64,000 nt of DNA, taken from NCBI GenBank assembly GCA_963782885.1, contig CAWALL010000005.1, forward strand, positions 62,001 through 126,000, written 5' to 3'. The notes under the pieces are model-generated. The model saw nothing but the letters and a program-made list of their open reading frames with translations, was not told where the DNA came from and ran no database searches. This document shows positions 8,097-16,482 of the stretch, piece after piece. This DNA comes from DATAOG01 sp963782885 (GTDB lineage Bacteria > Pseudomonadota > Alphaproteobacteria > Geminicoccales > Geminicoccaceae). The translations under genes and the position numbers were made by a program. Positions within the stretch are counted from its first letter, which is position 1; the number at the start of each line of letters is the position of its first letter.

Positions 8097-8460
8097 AGAT
8101 GCCGGGCAACAACTCCAGGACATTATCGACAACATCGAGGCAGCGCGCCAGTTCATCGCCGGCATGGATTACGAGACGTTCGCCGCCGATCAGAAGACGT
8201 TCTATGCCGTGACGCGGGCGCTCGAGATCATCTCCGGAGCCAGCCGACGCTTGCCCGAGGATGTCAAGGCTGCCCATTCGAACATCAATTGGAAAGCCGT
8301 TGCCGCCGCCGGCAACCTGTACCGGCACGAGTATGAGGGGGTCGACAGGGGCATCGTGTGGCACACGGCGACGGCGGACCTCGACCGTCTGGAGGCAATC
8401 GTCAGGCAGGAGCTGGCGCGGATCGACAAACCCTCGGACCGCTCGACATCCGGCCCATGA
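8086..8460 (+). CDS. HEPN-domain toxin (HepT-like, DUF86), right copy
   Basis: Identical 124-residue protein to 3383-3757, with the same GNLYRHEY active-site variant in which Gly replaces the usual Arg. It overlaps the antitoxin gene upstream and the truncated MR/MLE frame downstream (ATGA at 8457). As a cytoplasmic RNase toxin it would be kept in check by AMPylation of the motif Tyr if it works like studied MNT/HEPN systems. Confidence 0.82.
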   Translation: MPSKDAGQQLQDIIDNIEAARQFIAGMDYETFAADQKTFYAVTRALEIISGASRRLPEDVKAAHSNINWKAVAAAGNLYRHEYEGVDRGIVWHTATADLDRLEAIVRQELARIDKPSDRSTSGP

Positions 8461-8720
8461 AGATCACCGACGTCAGCCTCACCCTGTTCGCCTGGGACGA
8501 CATCCCGGCGACCACCTATGGGCCGCATTCCGGCCGCTTCGGCGGTGAGAGCCAGCTCGGGCTGGTGCGGATCGCGACCGACCAGGGGGTCGAGGGCCAC
8601 GCCTTCCTCGGCACCTCGATGTACCCGGCCGACCAGACCGGGCCGTCGCTGATCAAGACCCTGAAGCCGCTCCTGCTCGGCGCCGATCCGCTCGACCGCG
8701 AACTGCTCTACCATCCCTGA
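8457..8720 (+). pseudogene. Truncated enolase-superfamily (MR/MLE) gene, right copy
   Basis: Same 87-residue capping-domain fragment as 3754-4017, with the identical junction to the IS1380-family transposase tail near 8713. The shared breakpoint shows that the deletion happened before the 4.7 kb duplication. No barrel domain follows, so no enzyme can be made. Confidence 0.8.
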
Positions 8721-9755
8721 TCCACTGCTCGGCGGTGCCGCGGCCGTTGTAGAACTTGACCACGTGCTTGTTGGGTCGAGTCAGGTTGGTCACGATGAAG
8801 CCGACGCGGGGATAGAGCTCGCCCTGGCGCCACTCGACCTTGGCCACCACCCGACGGGCTCGGGTCCAGCCGGCGGCCTGGTAGTGGAAGCTGGCGTAAG
8901 ACACGATCGGCTGCTTGGGCGGACGTCCGACCGGCCGGGTCAGCAAGTGGCCGATTCGCCGCTGCAACACCTGGTTGGCCGGCAAGCGGATCGCGTAGCG
9001 AACGCCTTCGGCCTCCAGCAGCTCGTAGATCTCGGGCTTGGCAAACGCCGCATCGGCGCGAAAGTAGAGGATGATGCCCCGATCGCGGTAGCGGCCAACC
9101 ACCGGCTCCAGCACTAAGCGCCAGTCCTCGGCGCTGTGGACGTTGCCGGATCGCAACATGCTGCGCTCCAGATCACCGAATTGGTTGAACAGGAATAGCG
9201 GGTGGTAGCAGGTGCAGCCAAAGTGGCCGTTCCAGGCCGAACCCTCCTGCTCACCATGGGTGGGGCTCTCGGAGCGGTCCATGTCGAGAATGATGCCTTC
9301 GGGCGCCTTCCGTGCATGCACCCGGTCGATCCAGGTTCCGGACAGGTCCGTGAGCGTCCCCAGGTTGGCGTCGGTCGCCAACCACTCGGTCTCGAAGCGC
9401 CCATCTGGCTGCTCGAAGCGGCCGCACGATCGAACCCGTCACGGCCAACGATCGCTCGCATCGCCGGATCGTGCGCAAGCCGCTCGGCGTCGTTGACATC
9501 TTCGTAGCCGGCGAGCCGCCCAAACACCGCTCGGCGGAACAGACCGCTCAGCTTGTGGCGCGCGTTCTTGCCACGGCGGCCGTCGAGGAGCTGCGTGATC
9601 GCGATGTCGATGAGCCCGAGGGCATCATCGAGCTCGCGGTACGCGAGCAGACCGCCGGCCGAGGTGATCTTGGCGCCATGGAACTCGAGCTTGATCCGGC
9701 GGTCGAAAACGGGCCTCAGAGGCAGCTCTCTGGCTTCACCCGTCACGTACCCCAC
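8711..9755 (-). pseudogene. IS1380-family transposase, frameshifted and 3'-truncated
   Basis: Read from the ATG at 9755, the frame gives MGYVTGEARELPLRPVFDRR, then ITSAGGLL and GYEDVNDAERLAHDPAMRAI, the N-terminal part of an IS1380-family DDE transposase. Near 9400 translation must shift frame to continue with FETEWLATDANLGTL, ILDMDRSESPTHGEQEGSA and HPLFLFNQFGDLE. It then runs to GTAEQWIRDG and is cut off against the MR/MLE fragment, losing the C-terminal 60 or so residues. It belongs to a different subgroup from the two complete elements at 16.4 and 48.1 kb. No intact terminal repeats were recognised. Confidence 0.85.
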
Positions 9756-9967
9756 GATTGCGTTCCCTCGTCCACACCAACATCATGATTCCAATAGCAA
9801 ACTCTGGCGACAACGTCACCAAAAGCTCAACTCATCCGGGAAATACGGGCTTAAAGATGCCCGGTTTTGTCGCCCGTCAAATGTCCGCTGCTGCTGTTGG
9901 CCCGGTGGGGTTGTGGGCAGCGCGGAGCGTTGTCCGGCAAGTCCATCGGGCCCGCCGCCGAGCGGGC

Positions 9968-11130
9968 TCAGGCGGCGGGTTTGATCATCGCGTCGATGCC
10001 CGCGAGGTGGCCATCGGGCTGGTAGCGCGCCAGGCGGCGCGGGCCGTGAAAGACGGCGAGCCGGCCGTCCCCGTAGGCGGGCGCCCGCACCTTGACCTTG
10101 ACGACGTGGTGCCGGGGCCGTTGCGGCGGGATCTGCAGACCGCGGCCGTCGTAGCGCCCGCAGTTGTCGTTGCCGACCACGCGCTCGACCGGCACCCGGA
10201 GAACCTCGGCGAGGCCGCCGGCGTAGTGCACGAACGCGCTGCCGGACTCGGCCGCGGCGACCGCGAAGCGGGCGTTGTGATCGGCCACGAAAGCCTCGGC
10301 GAGGCAGCGGTCGGCGGCCTCGACCGATCTGGCCCCCGGCCCGGCGGAGCTCTTGCGGCAGCCGGTTCTGCAGCGTGCCGAAGACCCGCTCCCATGCGGC
10401 CACGCGCCTCCGGCGAGGACGACGGAATGGGCTCGATGCCGAGCTGCTCGAGGGCACGCCCGACCTGGGTCGGCTGACCCCGCGCCACCTTCAGCCGGCC
10501 TTGGGCGGCACGAAAGAGTGGCTGCCGCGGTCGGTGTAGAGCGAGCAGAACCGGCGGTGCCGGCCGATCACCTCGGCCAGGCCGCGCCAGCTCGAGAACG
10601 CCCTTGCTCCTCGACCAGGAAGGCGGAGCAGAGCCCGCTGGTCGGATCGTCGAGGGTGACGATCAGGTCGACCGGCGGCCGGCCGCCGAGCCACGCGTGG
10701 GTCGAGCCGTCCCGGAACAGCATCATGCCCGGCAACGGTCGGCGCGGCCGTCGCTTGCGGTGCGCCGAGCGCTTCGGCGCCCGCCTGACCAAACCGGCGG
10801 CCTGCAAGATGCGCTTGGTCCAGCTGTCGCCGAGCTCGAACCTGTGCTCGGCCCGCAGCCGCTCGTGGAAGTGTTTGACGGTGAAGTCGACGTAGCGCGT
10901 CCGGTACGGCTCCAGCAGCCCCTCGATCCGGTCGACCGCCAGCCGCCGGCCCGAGACCCGGCCTCGGCGCCGATCGATCAGGCCTTCGCCCTGCGCCTCG
11001 TGGCGGTCGCGCCGCCGGCGGCAGCGCCGCTCGCTCATCCCCAGCCGCCTCGCCACAGCTTAAAGCCCGCGCCGCCACCGACCGATCGCCTCGACGCTCC
11101 GAGCCACCCGAACCTCCGCCAGCACGCGAC
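9968..11130 (-). pseudogene. ISNCY (ISBj12-like) transposase with several frameshifts
   Basis: Pieces of one transposase lie in order on the minus strand but in different frames: MSERRCRRRRDR (helix-turn-helix region), RRRGRVSGRR, LPGMMLFRDGSTHAWLGGRP with DLIVTLDD, AEVIGRHRRFCSLYTDRGSH, PTQVGRALEQLGIEPIPS, then NARFAVAAAESGSAF, VVGNDNCGRYDGRGLQIPPQ and VFHGPRRLARY, ending at 9968. At least three frameshifts separate these. The architecture fits ISNCY-family elements of the ISBj12 type. The 212 bases before it (9756-9967) hold no gene I can support. Element ends were not identified. Confidence 0.75.
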
Positions 11131-11511
11131 CTCCCCGATTCTCCTGAACCGGACCGATCGTGAGCTACCAAACCCGGACATACCTCGTGCTATGGACAGC
11201 CACCGGCTGAGGCATTGTCCACATGACCGTAAATCGACTACGACCAGCGGTATCCGGCGTTGGGGACAGAAGGGGTGTTGTCGAGCGCGGCCAGGATGGC
11301 GCCGCTGAACACCCGATCAACCCGTATGGTCATGCCACGCCAATGGCCCGCAACGATTGGTGTGATCCGCCGGGACAAACAAACTGGAGACCGCGATCAA
11401 CGGCCGTGGCCTCCCGGGAGTGGCGTCAAATGAGGAATGGATTTAACCGCAACCCTCGGTCGTCATCCTCCGAGGGCGCTGACCGGACCGGCATGAATTG
11501 GGAGAAAGCAG
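11131..11511. other. Gene-free stretch
   Basis: About 380 bases between the ISNCY remnant and the rhodanese gene. No reading frame shows a recognisable protein, and no terminal repeat pair or RNA gene was found. It contains ATTGTCCACATGAC at about 11214, which could be residual insertion-sequence end material, but no partner was found. Confidence 0.4.
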
Positions 11512-12275
11512 ATGAACAAGACCTATCTTGCCACCATGGTCGGTGCCGCCTTCCTGGCATGCTTGATGCTATCGCAGTCGGTAAATCGCTCAACCGGCAA
11601 ACATCGACAACGCTATCCTCAATGAGCCCGACCAAAAAACCCAGAACATCAGCACTGCCGCGCTCAGAAAAAGCCTTGCTGATCAGAGCGCGATTGTAAT
11701 TGATACACGGACTCGTGCAGAATTTGTGGCTGGGCACATCCCAGGGGCGAAATCACTGGACGTGCCGACCGAAGAACGTGTTGCCGCCATCGAGCGCCTC
11801 GTTGGCGGCGACAAGGAAGGCTTTGGTGCTCTACTGCAATGGGCCCTATTGCGGTGCGAGTCGAAAGCTTGCAGGCGAACTCCTTCGGGCTGGCTTCACG
11901 AATGTACGGCGGTATCAGCTAGGCATGCCGATCTGGAGAGCATTAGGGGGGCCAACAGAGATTGAACTAGAGGGGATCGTTCGCGTTTTCAAAGCAGACA
12001 AAACGATGGTTCTTCTCGATGCCCGAGATGCTGATGATTTTAAGAACGGAACTATAGAAGGAGCATCCAACATCCCCTCCGAAAAACTAAGCTCTGGCGG
12101 CCCGAGGGGTGCGCCGATGCCGCTTGATGATTTCAACCGAAGGGTAATTATCTTCGGCAAAGATTTTGCCCAAGCGCGCGCCCTCGCCGATCTTCTGAGC
12201 AAGAGGCCCTGGCACAACGTCATGTATTATCCAGGTTCCTACGAAACGCTCGCCGCAGCTCTATCCGGCCAATGA
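11512..12275 (+). pseudogene. Exported double-rhodanese protein, frameshifted
   Basis: The ATG at 11512 (behind GGGAGAAAGCAG) begins MNKTYLATMVGAAFLACLM, a plausible signal peptide. The frame then runs into TGA at about 11625. A shift gives QPANIDNAILNEPDQK, AIVIDTRTRAEFVAGHIPGA and ERVAAIERLVGG, the first half of a rhodanese fold. A second shift near 11825 gives LVLYCNGPYCGASRKLAGEL, with the active-site Cys loop, and then a second rhodanese-like unit (MVLLDARDADDFKNGTIEGA) to the stop at 12275. If repaired this would be a roughly 250-residue periplasmic sulfurtransferase-like protein. Base composition is lower in GC than the neighbours, suggesting transfer. Confidence 0.75.
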
Positions 12276-12601
12276 CGCATCGAGGGCATGGCGGTTAAGA
12301 TCGCGTCCCACGCAAGCTACTTCGCGCCAGGGTCCGCAGTCCGACACGATGCCACATTTCCCAGATATATCGAGGGTTTTCCGCTTAAGTGAACCCGCCG
12401 GCAGATAAGCACGTCGCGCTCTCGATCATCCCTGCCGAAGCCGCCCGGGATCGCGGCCAAGGCAAAGAGGATCGCGATCGCCGCCGGGAAGGGGTGACCC
12501 CGGCGCGAACTGCGCTAATCGACCGGGCGGGGCGGCGTGCCCGCGTGCCGCCCGGACCTCCTGCGGCTGCTGACCGCACCGGTCCGGCGCGGGTCGGCGG
12601 A
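12276..12601. other. Gene-free stretch downstream of two convergent genes
   Basis: 326 bases between the 3' ends of the rhodanese pseudogene and the small secreted-protein gene. No supported reading frame, RNA gene or repeat was seen. The left part is moderate in GC like the rhodanese gene and the right part is very GC-rich, so a composition boundary lies near 12400. Confidence 0.4.
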
Positions 12602-12940
12602 TCAGCAGGTTTGCTCTTTGGGCGTGCACTCGTTGATCTCGAACTCCTCGAGCTCGTTGCGCTGGATCGCATCGAACGTGCGGCCATCCTCGCAGTGAGC
12701 CTTGGCGATCACGACCTGCTGGCCGTTGACCACGCGCTCGATCACGCCGCTGTAGAAGCTGACCTGGCAGTCGTGGTCCCAGCGCAGCTGGGCCGACAGG
12801 TCGTCCTGCCAGCCGGCCTGCGCGGGATCCGCGAGCGCGACCAGGAGCGCGCCCGCGCCGAGCAGCCACGCGCCGGCCCACCGGGCGGGCCGAAGCTGCC
12901 TCGAAGCGGAATCGGAGAGCCGGCAGGCGGTGCGCATCAT
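12602..12940 (-). CDS. Small secreted Cys-containing protein, unknown function
   Basis: A 112-residue precursor. A basic N terminus and a hydrophobic stretch (WAGAWLLGAGALLVALA) end in ADPAQAGW, a good signal-peptidase site near residue 42. The mature 70 residues contain four Cys (about 58, 83, 105 and 112) around WDHDCQVSFYSGVIERVV and HCEDGRTFDA, so two disulfides in the periplasm are plausible. Not recognised as a named family. AAGGAG stands 4 bases before the ATG at 12940, inside one arm of a hairpin (12948-12968). The divergent neighbour is PHA synthase, and an FNR-like box lies between them. Confidence 0.7.
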   Translation of the reverse strand: MMRTACRLSDSASRQLRPARWAGAWLLGAGALLVALADPAQAGWQDDLSAQLRWDHDCQVSFYSGVIERVVNGQQVVIAKAHCEDGRTFDAIQRNELEEFEINECTPKEQTC

Positions 12941-12947
12941 GGGGCTC

Positions 12948-12968
12948 CTTACGGTGGGCGCCCGTAAG
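12948..12968 (-). promoter_or_regulatory. Hairpin touching the ribosome binding site of the secreted-protein gene
   Basis: CTTACGG and CCGTAAG form a perfect 7-bp inverted repeat with a 7-base loop in the leader of the gene starting at 12940. The gene-proximal arm ends in the AAG of the AAGGAG ribosome binding site. It could limit translation or serve as a protein-binding palindrome; nothing in the sequence decides between these. Confidence 0.4.
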
Positions 12969-12994
12969 CTAGTCGCGATGCGAACCCGGCAGCC

Positions 12995-13008
12995 TTGATC
13001 CAGATCAA
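12995..13008. promoter_or_regulatory. FNR/FixK-type binding box
   Basis: TTGATCCAGATCAA is a perfect TTGAT-N4-ATCAA palindrome, the consensus target of FNR/FixK/Anr regulators that respond to low oxygen. It sits between the divergent secreted-protein gene (start 12940) and PHA synthase (start 13090), about 80 bases before the latter's start codon, a workable distance for control of either gene. Confidence 0.6.
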
Positions 13009-13089
13009 GGCCCGCGCCGCCGGTCGCGCGCTGGATGGCGGCGCCGCGGATGCGCTGGTCGTGGGGCGGCGATTTTGGGGACGACTGAC

Positions 13090-15009
13090 GTGGATCGACC
13101 TCCGGCCTCGGGCACCGATCGGCCCGATCCGAGAACCTTGAAGCGCCGCGTGGCGCGGTCTGCGGGCTCCCAGGCAGCGGCGCTGCCGCGGCTCGAAGTG
13201 GTCGCCGATGCCGGACCGGCGAGCCCGCCCCCGGCCCGCCCGTCGTCCGCCCGGGCGCGCGCGTCGGCGCCGCCGCCATCGCCGCGCTCGCAGGCGTACG
13301 AGGCGATCGACCGGGCGCTGCACGCCCATCTCGCGCGGCTGACCTTCGGGCTGTCGCCGGCGGTGCTGGCGCGCGCCTATCTCGACTGGCTCGTCCATCT
13401 CGCCCTCGCGCCGGGCAAGCAGGCCCAGCTCGCCGAAAAGGCGCTGCGCAAGGCGATCCGGTTCGGTCTCTATGTCGCGCGCGCGACGGTCGACCCCGAG
13501 ACCCCGCCCTGCATCGAGCCCTTGCCGCAGGATCGCCGGTTCGTCGGCGAGGACTGGCAGCGTTGGCCGCACAACCTGATCTACCAGAGCTTCCTGTTGA
13601 CCCAGCAGTGGTGGCACGCCGCGACCACCGACCTGCGCGGCATTCCGGAGCGCGAGCAGGCGATCCTCGAGTTCACGGCCCGCCAACTGCTCGACGTCCT
13701 GGCGCCGTCCAATCTGCCCTGGCTCAACCCCGAGATCCTGCGCGCGACTCTCCAGCAGGGCGGGCTGAACCTGGGCCGCGGGGCGCAGAACCTGGTCGAG
13801 GACTGGGAGCGCGCGGTCGCCGGCAAGCGGCCGGTCGGCGCCGAGCGCTTCGTGGTCGGCGAGACGGTCGCCGCCACCCCCGGCCGGGTGGTCCTGCGCA
13901 ACCATCTGATCGAGCTGATCCAATATGCGCCGACGACCGCCAAGGTCGCCGCCGAGCCGATCCTGATCCTGCCCGCCTGGATCATGAAGTACTACATCCT
14001 CGACCTGTCGGCGCAGAACTCGCTGGTCAGATATCTGGTCGATCAGGGCCACACGGTGTTCATGATCTCCTGGCGCAATCCGGGCCCGGACGATCGCGAG
14101 CTCGGCATGGACGATTACCGTCGGCTCGGTCCGATGGCGGCCCTCGATGCGATCCAGGCGATCCTGCCGGGGCGCAAGGTGCATGCGCTGGGCTACTGCC
14201 TCGGCGGTACGCTGCTCGCGATCGCCGCGGCCGCGATGGCGCGGGACGGCGACCAGCGCCTCGCCTCGATGACCCTGCTCGCCGCCCAGACCGACTTCAG
14301 CGAGGCCGGCGAGCTGATGCTGTTCATCGACGAGAGCCAGGTCGCCTGGCTCGAGAACGTCATGTGGGACCAGGGCTATCTGGATGGTTCGCAGATGGCG
14401 GGCTCGTTCCAGATGCTGCGCTCGAACGATCTGATCTGGTCGCGCGTGGTGCACGACTATCTGCTCGGCCAGCGCCAGCCGATGACCGATCTGATGGCCT
14501 GGAACGCCGATCTGACGCGGCTGCCGTTTCGGATGCATTCGGAGTACCTGCGCCGGCTGTTCCTCGGCAACGACTTGGCCCAGGGCCGCTACCAGGTCGA
14601 CGGTCGGCCGGTCGCGCTGACCGACATCCGGGTCCCGGTCTTCGCGGTCGGCACGGTCCGGGACCACGTGGCGCCCTGGCGCTCGGTCTACAAATTGAAC
14701 CTCCTGGCCGACACCGAGGTCAGCTTCCTTCTGACCTCGGGCGGCCACAATGCCGGGATCGTCAGCGAGCCCGGCCATCCGGGCCGCACCTATCAGGTCG
14801 CGACCAAGCGCGAGAGCGACCACTATGTCGACCCGGACAGCTGGCAGGCGTCGGTCCCGGTCCGGGACGGCTCCTGGTGGCCCGAATGGCTCGCCTGGCT
14901 CGGCCAGCACGGCAGCGGGGCGCCCGTGGCGCCGCCGGCGATCGGCGCCCGGGCCGCCAGCTACCCGCCGCTCGAGGACGCCCCGGGACGCTACGTGCTG
15001 CAGCAATAG
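13090..15009 (+). CDS. phaC: Poly(3-hydroxyalkanoate) synthase
   Basis: About 639 residues. It polymerises 3-hydroxyacyl-CoA into storage polyester at the granule surface. The alpha/beta-hydrolase-like catalytic domain carries the lipase-like box GYCLGGT with nucleophile Cys370, Asp525 in TVRDHVAPW and His553 in SGGHNAGI, a complete triad. An N-terminal extension rich in Pro, Ser and Arg (first 70 residues) precedes the conserved N-terminal domain. GTG at 13090 is preferred over an in-frame TTG 15 bases upstream because TGGGGAC precedes it at usable spacing. Length and motifs fit a self-sufficient (class I-like) enzyme; no phaA, phaB or phasin gene is adjacent. An FNR-like box upstream suggests oxygen-linked control. 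Ends in TAG. Confidence 0.93.
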   Translation: MDRPPASGTDRPDPRTLKRRVARSAGSQAAALPRLEVVADAGPASPPPARPSSARARASAPPPSPRSQAYEAIDRALHAHLARLTFGLSPAVLARAYLDWLVHLALAPGKQAQLAEKALRKAIRFGLYVARATVDPETPPCIEPLPQDRRFVGEDWQRWPHNLIYQSFLLTQQWWHAATTDLRGIPEREQAILEFTARQLLDVLAPSNLPWLNPEILRATLQQGGLNLGRGAQNLVEDWERAVAGKRPVGAERFVVGETVAATPGRVVLRNHLIELIQYAPTTAKVAAEPILILPAWIMKYYILDLSAQNSLVRYLVDQGHTVFMISWRNPGPDDRELGMDDYRRLGPMAALDAIQAILPGRKVHALGYCLGGTLLAIAAAAMARDGDQRLASMTLLAAQTDFSEAGELMLFIDESQVAWLENVMWDQGYLDGSQMAGSFQMLRSNDLIWSRVVHDYLLGQRQPMTDLMAWNADLTRLPFRMHSEYLRRLFLGNDLAQGRYQVDGRPVALTDIRVPVFAVGTVRDHVAPWRSVYKLNLLADTEVSFLLTSGGHNAGIVSEPGHPGRTYQVATKRESDHYVDPDSWQASVPVRDGSWWPEWLAWLGQHGSGAPVAPPAIGARAASYPPLEDAPGRYVLQQ

Positions 15010-15045
15010 ACCTGGGGCCTTGTCACGCCGGCCGCCGCGGCTTAC

Positions 15046-15062
15046 GTACAAGTAACTTGTAC
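15046..15062. promoter_or_regulatory. Palindromic operator of the yefM-yoeB module
   Basis: GTACAAGTAACTTGTAC has two perfect 8-base arms around a central A and ends just before the AGGAGG ribosome binding site of the antitoxin gene. E. coli YefM binds TGTACA-containing palindromes, and TTGTACA is present here, so this is most likely the autoregulatory site that YefM-YoeB complexes occupy. Confidence 0.7.
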
Positions 15063-15075
15063 AGGAGGTCCGACC

Positions 15076-15351
15076 ATGCAACGGACGCTTTCTTACAGCG
15101 AGCTCCGACGGAGCCTGAAGTCCGCGTGCGATCGGGTCTGCGACGAGCACGAGCCGGTGCTGGTCAAGCGCCGTAGCGGCGGCGACGTCGTGCTGCTCGC
15201 GCGGGACGACTACGAAGCGCTCGAGGAGACCGCCTTTCTCCTGAGCTCGCCCGAGAACGCCCGCCGACTGCTCGAAGCGTTGCATCGGCCGCGCGCGCAG
15301 CGAAGCGCGTTCGCCACGGTCCGGGCGCTCACGGATGAAGCTGGAGCTTGA
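15076..15351 (+). CDS. yefM: YefM-type antitoxin (Phd/YefM family)
   Basis: A 91-residue antitoxin. The N-terminal half (TLSYSELRRSLKSACDRVCD, then DVVLLARDDYEALEET) is the Phd/YefM DNA-binding fold. The C-terminal half (NARRLLEALHRPRAQ) is the flexible toxin-binding tail. AGGAGG is 7 bases before the ATG, and a palindromic operator lies immediately upstream. Overlaps the toxin gene by 17 bases, so the two are co-translated with antitoxin first, as usual. Confidence 0.9.
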   Translation: MQRTLSYSELRRSLKSACDRVCDEHEPVLVKRRSGGDVVLLARDDYEALEETAFLLSSPENARRLLEALHRPRAQRSAFATVRALTDEAGA

Positions 15352-15589
15352 TCCGCACGCGCTCGAGGACCTTCGCTACTGGATCGCCCAGGACCGACGC
15401 AAGGCGCTCCGAATTATCCAGCTGATCGAGCAGTCCCTGCGCGAGCCGTTCGCCGGCCAGGGCAAACCGGAGCCACTTCGGCACAGCTTGGCAGGCTGCT
15501 GGTCCAGACGCATCGATCGCGAGCATCGCCTGGTCTACAAGGTCGAGCAGGACACGCTGGTCGTGCTGGCCTGCCGCTATCATTATTGA
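15335..15589 (+). CDS. yoeB: YoeB-type mRNA interferase toxin
   Basis: 84 residues, exactly the length of E. coli YoeB, a RelE-fold RNase that cleaves mRNA in the ribosomal A site. The catalytic set known from E. coli YoeB (Glu46, Arg65, His83, Tyr84) is present at the same numbers here, and the protein ends in the typical CRYHY. It should be active. Overlaps the yefM-like antitoxin gene; the SpoIIAA-like gene follows 11 bases after its stop but is unlikely to be functionally linked. Confidence 0.93.
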   Translation: MKLELDPHALEDLRYWIAQDRRKALRIIQLIEQSLREPFAGQGKPEPLRHSLAGCWSRRIDREHRLVYKVEQDTLVVLACRYHY

Positions 15590-15600
15590 GGGGGGAACCC

Positions 15601-15963
15601 ATGATCGAACTCATGCCAGGTCTACCGGACAACGTCGTGGGCCTGTCGGCGATCGGCGAGGTGACCGCTCAGGACTACGAGCAGACGCTGATCCCCACGG
15701 TCGAGGCGCGGATCAGGCGCCATCGCAAGGTCCGCGTGCTCTACCATCTCGGGCCTGCCTTCACCGGCTACACGATGGCCGCGATGTGGGACGACGCCAG
15801 GCTCGGCATGGGCCACCTGTTCGACTTCGAGAAGGTCGCAGTGGTCACTGACGTCGACTGGTGCCGTCACGCGGTCCGTCTGTTCGCGCTGCTGATCCCT
15901 TGCCCGGTCAAGCTGTTCGCCAACGCCGAACTGGGCGCCGCCGAGGACTGGGTTAAATCCTGA
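15601..15963 (+). CDS. SpoIIAA-like (STAS-related) protein
   Basis: A 120-residue soluble protein of the SpoIIAA-like family (DUF3478 type): MIELMPGLPDNVVGLSAIG, then YEQTLIPTVEARI, KVRVLYHLGP and KVAVVTDVDW. Members are small alpha/beta proteins sometimes found near transporters or stress genes; a lipid- or anti-sigma-related role is not established. The ATG at 15601 follows GAGGGGGGAA. It directly precedes the ruins of a P-type ATPase, and the pair may once have formed an ion-stress operon. Confidence 0.75.
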   Translation: MIELMPGLPDNVVGLSAIGEVTAQDYEQTLIPTVEARIRRHRKVRVLYHLGPAFTGYTMAAMWDDARLGMGHLFDFEKVAVVTDVDWCRHAVRLFALLIPCPVKLFANAELGAAEDWVKS

Positions 15964-16408
15964 ATCCGGGTCCTGCGCCGGCTCTCCGCCCGCCGCAGCG
16001 AAGGACTGACGTCATGGAGCAGGCTCTCAAGCCACCGTCCGCCCGACCGGCCCAGCCGCCGGAGACCGCAACGCCGCCCCGGCCCCCGAGACCGACCCCG
16101 AACACGGGCTGACGAGCGCGCTCGCCAGCGAGCGGCTGACCCGCTAGGGCCCCAACGAGCTCGCCGAGAAGCACGTCAGCCCTATCCTGAAGCTGCTGTC
16201 GTACTTCTGGGGGCCGATCCCCTGGATGATCGAAGTCGCCGCCGTCCTCTCGATCGTCGCGCGGCACTGGGCCGACTTCGTGATCATCCTGATCATGCTG
16301 ATCCTGAACGCGGTGGTCGGCTTCTGGCAGGAGTTCAAGGCCAACAATGCGATCGCGACCCTCAAGCAGAGCCTTGCCCTCTAGCCCGGATTTCTCAAAC
16401 CAGAGCGT

Positions 16409-16482
16409 GCATCGGGGCTCTGGATCGGCGATAACTCTTCTGTGACAAAGGCTTAACGCGACGCAGAGGAGCTCCCCGATGC
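16409..16482 (+). promoter_or_regulatory. Start-codon hairpin of IS element A
   Basis: GCATCGGGG (16409-16417) can pair with CCCCGATGC (16474-16482), which contains the transposase ATG; a little further pairing (CTC with GAG) is interrupted by one extra base. Transcripts entering from outside the element would carry both arms and could hide the start codon. The same structure, perfectly paired, is in element B. Confidence 0.55.

Larger units (their letters stand above)
4700..8952. repeat. Right copy of the 4.7 kb tandem duplication
   Basis: Second copy of the unit at 1-4249, in the same orientation. It continues beyond 8952 into the remaining part of the IS1380-family transposase that the left copy lacks, so the ancestral right-hand context is preserved here. 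Just before it, GATGCGACAC occurs twice in a row (about 4689-4709), the second occurrence being the start of the repeat. Confidence 0.95.

Noticed and set aside
12949..15285. Very long open frame antisense to PHA synthase (over 700 codons).
   Set aside because: High GC makes long antisense frames common. The translation is low-complexity Arg/Gly/Ala/Asp-rich text without motifs, and the sense strand encodes a complete enzyme.
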